Under the pieces are notes generated by a model. The model searched no databases. It saw only the letters and a list, made by a program, of their open reading frames with translations, and had not been told where the DNA came from. From NCBI GenBank assembly GCA_031273985.1, contig JAISQV010000159.1:1-11153 (forward strand): a DNA stretch of 11,153 bases, written 5' to 3'. This document shows positions 6,870 to 11,153 of this stretch, piece after piece. Both the position numbers and the translations under genes were made by a program. The DNA is from Spirochaetaceae bacterium. GTDB lineage: Bacteria > Spirochaetota > Spirochaetia > Treponematales > Breznakiellaceae. Position 1 is the first letter of the stretch. Every line of letters begins with the position of its first letter.

Positions 6870-8042
6870 TTGTATTTTCTCAAACACGGGACCGTCTTGT
6901 GGCCGGCGCTGATCATGCTAACGGCGCTTGCCGGCGCGGGTTGTTTTACCGCCGGCACGGAAGACGGCGCCGTTTATGCCGATCTCCTCGACTCTGAGGC
7001 CCGGTGGCTGGCCGCTTTGCAGCTGCCCAACGGAGCCATTCCCATGACCGCCGGGGAAAACGGCGCCGTAACGGTGAATCCCTATTTTGCGGATCTGGCG
7101 GCGCTTGGCCTGCTTGAGGCCGGAGCGGAATATTTCCCGGCGGTCAAAAGCTACGCGGAATGGCATTTTTCGCACCTCAATACCGCGCAGACGGATCGCA
7201 GCGGCCTGGACGCTACGATCTACGATTATTCCGTCTATTTGACGGAGGGCCGCATAGACCGCGAAGAACCGGCCCTTATCGACGGGAAAAAGCACTACGA
7301 CTCCGCGGATTCCTACGCCGCCACATTTCTTTCGGTCCTCTCGGCGTACCATGAAAAATCGGGGGACGCGGCCTATATCAGGTCCCGTTACGCCGAAATC
7401 AAGCGTATCATAGGGGTCATTTTTGCTGTCCTGCGGGACGGGCTGACCATCGCCGCCCCGGATTATCCGGTAAAATACCTCTACGATAACGCCGAAGTCT
7501 ACCGGGGCCTTGATGACGCGGCCCGGCTCTTTGAAAACGCCCTGACGGAAACCATACCCGGCGCAGCGGAGCTAGGGGAGCGGCTCAAAACCGCCCGGGA
7601 TACCATCAAACTGAAGCTTGAGCGCGAAATGTACCGGGCCGGGGAAGCTTACTACGAGCCCGCGCTTGCCCTTGACGGCAGCCCGGCTTTGACCTTTTGC
7701 TGGGACAATTTTTACCCCAGCGCCGTAGCCCAGTTGTCGCTTATTTCTTCCGGGGTTCTTCCCCCGGAAAGCCGCCGGGCGGAACAGCTTTACGCCGCCT
7801 TTAACCTGTATTACGCGGCCGGCCAGCCTGAAAGGGACTGGCCCGGCATGGACATTCCCGATCCCTTTTATTGGGCCGCCATCGCCCGCACCGCGGCGCT
7901 GATGGGAGACACCGCCCGGCTGAGGACCTACCTGGACAATTACCGCCGCTTGACCGCGGAGGGGCGCGATTACCCCCTGTATTGCGCCGAAGCCGGCCAT
8001 GTCATACGGGCCATCGCGGTTTTCCGGCGCCGTAAGCCGTGA
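6870..8042 (+). CDS. Putative lipoprotein with an alpha/alpha-barrel (six-hairpin glycosidase-like) fold
   Basis: 390 residues from a TTG start. A TAG lies in frame 7 codons upstream. TTG is the first usable start and gives a full signal peptide: MYFLKHG, hydrophobic VLWPALIMLTALAGAG, then C25 as a candidate lipidated cysteine (a relaxed, spirochaete-style lipobox). The next ATG, at 6915, would remove most of that segment. The mature part is a run of helices with acidic/aromatic turns: RWLAALQLPNGAI (46-57), GLDATIYDY (112-120), YDSADSYAATF (143-153), YLYDNAEVYRGLDDAA (203-218) and TFCWDNFYPSAV (275-286). This is the look of (alpha/alpha)6 toroid proteins such as six-hairpin glycoside hydrolases, in which such Asp/Glu residues bind or cleave sugars. 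I recognise no GH family signature, so substrate and even activity are unknown. It lies 135 bp before the GH57-type gene on the same strand, which fits a carbohydrate-related role. Confidence 0.65.
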   Translation: MYFLKHGTVLWPALIMLTALAGAGCFTAGTEDGAVYADLLDSEARWLAALQLPNGAIPMTAGENGAVTVNPYFADLAALGLLEAGAEYFPAVKSYAEWHFSHLNTAQTDRSGLDATIYDYSVYLTEGRIDREEPALIDGKKHYDSADSYAATFLSVLSAYHEKSGDAAYIRSRYAEIKRIIGVIFAVLRDGLTIAAPDYPVKYLYDNAEVYRGLDDAARLFENALTETIPGAAELGERLKTARDTIKLKLEREMYRAGEAYYEPALALDGSPALTFCWDNFYPSAVAQLSLISSGVLPPESRRAEQLYAAFNLYYAAGQPERDWPGMDIPDPFYWAAIARTAALMGDTARLRTYLDNYRRLTAEGRDYPLYCAEAGHVIRAIAVFRRRKP

Positions 8043-8125
8043 CTCCTGAAAACAGTCCGGGCGAAAAGGGAAAGCGACCTGGGGGGACCGCGGCGCCTCT
8101 TTCACCCGGAATGTGCAGCCTCCTC

Positions 8126-8154
8126 TTTTCAGAGGCGGGAAACTGGTCTACAAT
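8126..8154 (+). promoter_or_regulatory. Promoter of the GH57-type gene
   Basis: TTTTCA (8126-8131), a 17-bp spacer, TACAAT (8149-8154). The -10 box ends 23 nt before the ATG at 8178, giving a leader of roughly 16 nt without a clear Shine-Dalgarno. The -35 lies in the loop of a small inverted repeat, GCCTC (8118-8122) / GAGGC (8132-8136), a possible operator. Confidence 0.45.
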
Positions 8155-8177
8155 GTGGGTATAGGTCCGGTTGGTTA

Positions 8178-10139
8178 ATGGAAAAATCCCTCAATGTTTT
8201 TGTTGGCAGTGATAATCACATCCCCTACAGCGCGGAGGACAGCGAATTTGAATATATGTATCACCAGCGGCTCAAACCCTTCATCCTGGCGCTGAACAAT
8301 TATCCCCGGATAAAGGCGGCCCTTCACTATTCGGGGGTGCTTCTCCACTGGATAGAAAAGGCGCATCCCGAATTTTTTATGTTGATCGGCGACCTTATCT
8401 CCCGGAAGCAGGTGGAATTGATAGGCGGGGGTTTCTATGAACCCATGATGCCCCTCATTTCGCAGCAGGACCGGATAGGCCAGATCGAGATGCTCACCAC
8501 CTATATCCGCAAACAGTTTGGCAAGCGGCCCCTGGGCTGCTGGCTTCCCGCCTCCGCCTGGGATCAAAGCCTCGTAGGGGCCCTCAGCGCCTGCGGCATG
8601 GGCTACACCTTCCTCCGGGAAAACCAGTTCCGGGCGGCGGGGCTCTCCGGGGAAGACCTCTACGCGCCCTGCATCACCGAAGATCAGGGGAAGCTGCTCA
8701 TGGTGTTTCCCGTGCTGAAGGGGCTCACCCTTGAGGGGCTCAAGGATTCGGTGGTCAGCCTCCTGCAAAAAACAGCCGCCGGCACCCCCCCCGGCGGGGA
8801 GCGGCTCCTGGTACTCTGCCCGGACTGTTTCTTTCAGGATGCTTCCAGGACCTCCGGGGAAGCGGAGATCAATCGTTTTTTTGAGGAACTTTCCCGCTGC
8901 GGGGATTTTCTGGACTTTACGATCCCCTCGAAGATATACAAAAACAAACGCTGCCGGAAGAAGGCTTACTTTTCCGCCTCCGCCGCGTTCGAAGCCCCGG
9001 ATTCCGGGAATGAACCGCCGCCCCTGCCCAAACGTTTCCTGGTCCGTTACAGCGAGGCAAACGGAATCTATTCCAAAATGGTGTACACCGGCCTTCTCAT
9101 CAACCAGTTGAGGGGCGACAAGGCGCGAAAGCAGAGCGCCCAGGAGGAACTCTGGAAGGGGCAGGGCTACGACGGCTTCTGCCGCAGCCCCAGCGGCGGC
9201 ATTTTTCGGGGCGGCGTGAGGAATGCGGCCTACCGTGCGCTGATAGAGGCGGAAAAGATCACCCGAAGCAAGGGGGCCTTCATACCTTCGCTCATGACCT
9301 TCGATTTTGATCTTGACGGTGAAGATGAGTACCTCTTTCAGGCGGAATATATTAGCTGCTACATAAAGACTCTGGGGGCGAGCGTTTTCGAATTTGATTT
9401 TTTACCGCGTTCCTGGAATTACCTCGACACCCTGGGCATGGTCTCGGCGGAACTCCCGGCGCCCCGGAGCCGGCGTACTTCCTTTGCCGACATCCTTGCC
9501 CCCCGGAGTGTTCCGCCGGAAGACCTCGCCCTTACAGGTTTTGACGGCCTGGAGCGGGATTATATACGCTACTGCGGCGGTGAGACCTGGGATGCCGGCG
9601 AGACGGACCGGGCAAAGAAGCGGGCGGTCTTTCTGCTGGCTCCCCGGGAGCACGGGGCCTTTTCCGCCATTGCCCTGCGAAAGGAGTACGGTCTGGAAAA
9701 GGATTCCCTCGTGGTTCGGTATACCTTGACCAACCAGGGGGGGCAGCGGGAGGACTTTAACTTTATCCCCCGCATCGATCTTGCCTTTCCCGGGGAAGGG
9801 GAACTCTGCCAGCGTATATACAGACTTCCCCCGGACGCGGCCTTCTCCGCTGAGCCCTCCCCGGTGACGAAGGAGCCGCTCTCCCCCCGGAAAAACGGGG
9901 TTTTCTCCGTGTCCGGCGCCGGGGCCATCGAATTTCAGGATCTAAAAAATGAAGTTATTCTCACCCTCAGCTCCGGGGAAAAATTCGACGCCGCCATAAG
10001 GGCCGTGAGGTCCTCAAGTCCGGTCTACGGTGTGGAAACCACGCTCTACCAGTCAACCTGCGTCCTCCCCGTGCGGGCACTGAGCCTCGCCCCGGAAGCC
10101 TCCTGCAGCGCTGAATTTACCCTGAGGCTCTTCCACTAA
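8178..10139 (+). CDS. GH57-type protein related to 4-alpha-glucanotransferase/alpha-amylase, with degenerate active site
   Basis: 653 residues, the length of GH57 4-alpha-glucanotransferases such as the Thermococcus litoralis enzyme, which transfer alpha-1,4-glucan segments. No signal peptide, so cytoplasmic. The N-terminal catalytic barrel is recognisable by VELIGGGFYEPMMPLISQQD (79-98; family form AGFYEP) and QIEML (102-106). The middle domain has YSKMVY (298-303) and GGIFRGGVRNAAYRALIEAE (340-359). The C-terminal beta domain starts with DFDLDGEDEYLF (376-387). The active site is eroded: the HNHQP motif reads SDNHIP (11-16); WLTERVW, carrying the Glu nucleophile, reads WLPASAW (122-128) with Ala125 at the nucleophile position; HDDGEKFG reads CPDCFFQD (214-221), perhaps keeping the acid/base Asp as D216. 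These alignments are from memory of the family. The fold assignment is strong, but hydrolase or transferase activity is doubtful, so a binding or regulatory role or altered chemistry is possible. Confidence 0.85.
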   Translation: MEKSLNVFVGSDNHIPYSAEDSEFEYMYHQRLKPFILALNNYPRIKAALHYSGVLLHWIEKAHPEFFMLIGDLISRKQVELIGGGFYEPMMPLISQQDRIGQIEMLTTYIRKQFGKRPLGCWLPASAWDQSLVGALSACGMGYTFLRENQFRAAGLSGEDLYAPCITEDQGKLLMVFPVLKGLTLEGLKDSVVSLLQKTAAGTPPGGERLLVLCPDCFFQDASRTSGEAEINRFFEELSRCGDFLDFTIPSKIYKNKRCRKKAYFSASAAFEAPDSGNEPPPLPKRFLVRYSEANGIYSKMVYTGLLINQLRGDKARKQSAQEELWKGQGYDGFCRSPSGGIFRGGVRNAAYRALIEAEKITRSKGAFIPSLMTFDFDLDGEDEYLFQAEYISCYIKTLGASVFEFDFLPRSWNYLDTLGMVSAELPAPRSRRTSFADILAPRSVPPEDLALTGFDGLERDYIRYCGGETWDAGETDRAKKRAVFLLAPREHGAFSAIALRKEYGLEKDSLVVRYTLTNQGGQREDFNFIPRIDLAFPGEGELCQRIYRLPPDAAFSAEPSPVTKEPLSPRKNGVFSVSGAGAIEFQDLKNEVILTLSSGEKFDAAIRAVRSSSPVYGVETTLYQSTCVLPVRALSLAPEASCSAEFTLRLFH

Positions 10140-10253
10140 CCTCCCGCCCGTCCATTCCATAATTCGCGTCATTCGCGGACTCTTTTTTATGCGCCGGCCC
10201 TAATGGGCTCTCCGCAAGGCCCGCGGCGCCACTCTTCCGCGCAAGGGACAATT

Positions 10254-10285
10254 CCGTGCCGCTGTAGAGCGGCACATGGATTTTT
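10254..10285 (+). terminator. Candidate intrinsic terminator after the GH57-type gene
   Basis: Perfect 8-bp stem GTGCCGCT (10256-10263) / AGCGGCAC (10268-10275) around the loop GTAG, followed after ATGGA by TTTTT (10281-10285). The 5-nt gap between stem and T-run is larger than ideal. It lies 117 nt beyond the GH57 stop. The alternative is a dispersed hairpin repeat rather than a terminator. Confidence 0.45.
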
Positions 10286-10318
10286 CCTAAAATTGCCGGA
10301 CCCGAAGGGGCTGGCAGG

Positions 10319-10361
10319 AAGGGGCGGAGCCGGAGCGCCCGCTTGCCGGGGGCCGCCCCTT
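10319..10361. repeat. Inverted repeat overlapping the eamA promoter
   Basis: AAGGGGCGG (10319-10327) and CCGCCCCTT (10353-10361) form a perfect 9-bp stem with a 25-nt, itself GC-rich, loop. The proposed eamA -35 (10343-10348) lies inside the loop, so the structure could be an operator or simply the end of a palindromic extragenic element. Confidence 0.5.
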
Positions 10362-10372
10362 TGGGCTACACT
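10343..10372 (+). promoter_or_regulatory. Promoter of eamA, predicted leaderless
   Basis: TTGCCG (10343-10348), an 18-bp spacer, TACACT (10367-10372), then 8 nt to the ATG at 10381. The -10 context GGGCTACACT is identical to that of the rpe promoter. The -35 is only moderate. Confidence 0.5.
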
Positions 10373-10380
10373 CTGAGCCC

Positions 10381-11153
10381 ATGGATCAAGCCGGCGGAGC
10401 CCGCTATCCCCGCAGTGAAAAAACCGGGAAGGGGCAGGGGGCCGTGCTCCTCTGCGCCATATTGTGGAGTACCTCGGGCCTCTTCATCAAACTGGTAAAC
10501 TGGAACCCCGTGGTCATTGCCGGTACGCGGAGCCTCATTGCGGCGGCCTTCCTGCTGGCCCTGCGCCTGCTGCGGCGGAGGCCCCTTGGGGAAGTCCGGC
10601 TTCCGGGCCGGGTCTTCAGGGGCGACAGCTTTTTTACCCTTACCGGCGGGCTGGCCTACGCCGTTACCATGATCGCCTTCGTCATAGCCAACAAGCACAC
10701 CGCCTCGGCCAACGCCATACTCCTCCAGTACACCGCCCCGGTCTGGGCGGCCATCCTGGGCTGGCTCATCGCCCGGGAAAAACCCCGCGGGGAACACTGG
10801 GCCGCCCTGGGCCTGGTCCTCTTCGGGATGTTTCTCTTTTTCAGGGACAGCCTGGGGCGGGGCGGCTTCCTGGGGGATATCCTGGCCGTCGTTTCCGGGA
10901 TAAGCTTCGGCGCTCATTCGGCCCTCCTCAGGATGATAAAACGGGGGGACACGGCGGAGGCCATGCTTTTTGCCCACATCGCCTGTTTCCTTTTCAGCAT
11001 CCCCTTCCTGTTCATCTACCCCCCCGGCCTCTCACCGGCGCCCCTGCTGGCGATCCTTTTCATGGGCACCGTGCAGATAGGGGCGGCCTCGGCGCTCTTT
11101 GCCTACGGGATAAAACGAATCTCCGCCGTGGAAGCCATGCTTACCGCCATGAT
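10381..11153 (+). CDS. DMT-superfamily EamA-type transporter (3' end beyond the window)
   Basis: 257 codons are visible from the ATG at 10381 and the frame is open to the right edge; EamA proteins are usually ~290-310 residues, so about 40 residues are missing. It is an inner-membrane protein with two repeats of about five helices. Membrane segments are visible at about residues 20-38 (AVLLCAILWSTSGLFI), 44-62, 84-104 (TLTGGLAYAVTMIAF), 110-131 (NAILLQYTAPVWAAILGWL, the family hallmark), 140-154, 164-183, 195-213 and 221-243 (PLLAILFMGTVQIGAASALF). Members export amino acids, metabolites or other small solutes, and the substrate cannot be told from sequence. The polar first ~18 residues are cytoplasmic. 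The start follows a -10 box by 8 nt without a Shine-Dalgarno. The gene has its own promoter and is probably not co-transcribed with the GH57-type gene. Confidence 0.88.
   Translation, partial: MDQAGGARYPRSEKTGKGQGAVLLCAILWSTSGLFIKLVNWNPVVIAGTRSLIAAAFLLALRLLRRRPLGEVRLPGRVFRGDSFFTLTGGLAYAVTMIAFVIANKHTASANAILLQYTAPVWAAILGWLIAREKPRGEHWAALGLVLFGMFLFFRDSLGRGGFLGDILAVVSGISFGAHSALLRMIKRGDTAEAMLFAHIACFLFSIPFLFIYPPGLSPAPLLAILFMGTVQIGAASALFAYGIKRISAVEAMLTAM

Larger units (their letters stand above)
10140..10380. other. Repeat- and hairpin-rich spacer between the GH57-type gene and eamA
   Basis: 241 bp without a credible gene. It contains a 9-bp tandem pair ATTCGCGTC/ATTCGCGGA (10162-10179) followed shortly by TTTTTT (10182-10187), a hairpin with a T-run at 10256-10285, and a 9-bp-stem inverted repeat at 10319-10361 that overlaps the eamA promoter. 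All could be transcription-end or regulatory structures. Confidence 0.5.

Noticed and set aside
6638..6997. Small plus-strand open frame of 119 codons before the lipoprotein gene
   Set aside because: No domain or signal peptide, no ribosome-binding site, and its 3' half overlaps the lipoprotein gene in another frame.
10162..10187. ATTCGCG tandem pair with T6 as the GH57 terminator
   Set aside because: The possible CGCG/CGCG stem is only 4 bp and the T-run is offset; the hairpin at 10256-10275 is a better candidate.

Overview
The window is GC-rich (by eye near 60%), densely coding bacterial DNA. The best taxonomic clue is the GreA-type elongation factor: it sits at the C-terminus of a ~900-residue protein, an arrangement known from Treponema and Borrelia, whereas most bacteria have a free ~158-residue GreA. 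Together with a TPR protein just upstream and a vWA protein just downstream, this points to a spirochaete, probably a GC-rich Treponema-like or Breznakiellaceae-like lineage. The assignment is an inference from gene content.

Layout. Positions 1-4630, minus strand: a co-directional unit TPR protein -> GreA-fusion protein -> vWA/proline-rich exported protein, the last running off the left edge. Positions 4705-5409, plus strand: ribulose-phosphate 3-epimerase, divergent from the TPR gene. The two promoters are back to back, and their -35 hexamers share five bases. Positions 5613-6587, minus strand: an RluA-family pseudouridine synthase convergent with rpe, separated from it by a 203-bp hairpin-rich spacer. 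Positions 6870-8042, plus strand: an exported, probably lipid-anchored alpha/alpha-barrel (six-hairpin-like) protein. Positions 8178-10139, plus strand: a cytoplasmic GH57-type protein related to 4-alpha-glucanotransferases. Positions 10381 to the right edge, plus strand: a DMT/EamA-family membrane transporter, truncated by the window.

Functionally the window mixes housekeeping genes (transcript-cleavage factor, pentose phosphate epimerase, RNA modification) with carbohydrate-related and transport genes. No RNA gene, CRISPR array, transposase or phage gene was seen.

The points most worth following are: (1) the GH57 protein has Ala where the family's catalytic Glu nucleophile should be, and its other active-site motifs are eroded; (2) several genes (rpe, the rluA-type gene, eamA and the lipoprotein gene) have a -10 box only 6-9 nt before the start codon, implying leaderless mRNAs, while greA has a textbook Shine-Dalgarno; (3) a 74-bp nested palindromic element lies in frame inside the vWA gene and encodes an Arg-rich island in an otherwise acidic, Pro/Ala-rich tail.
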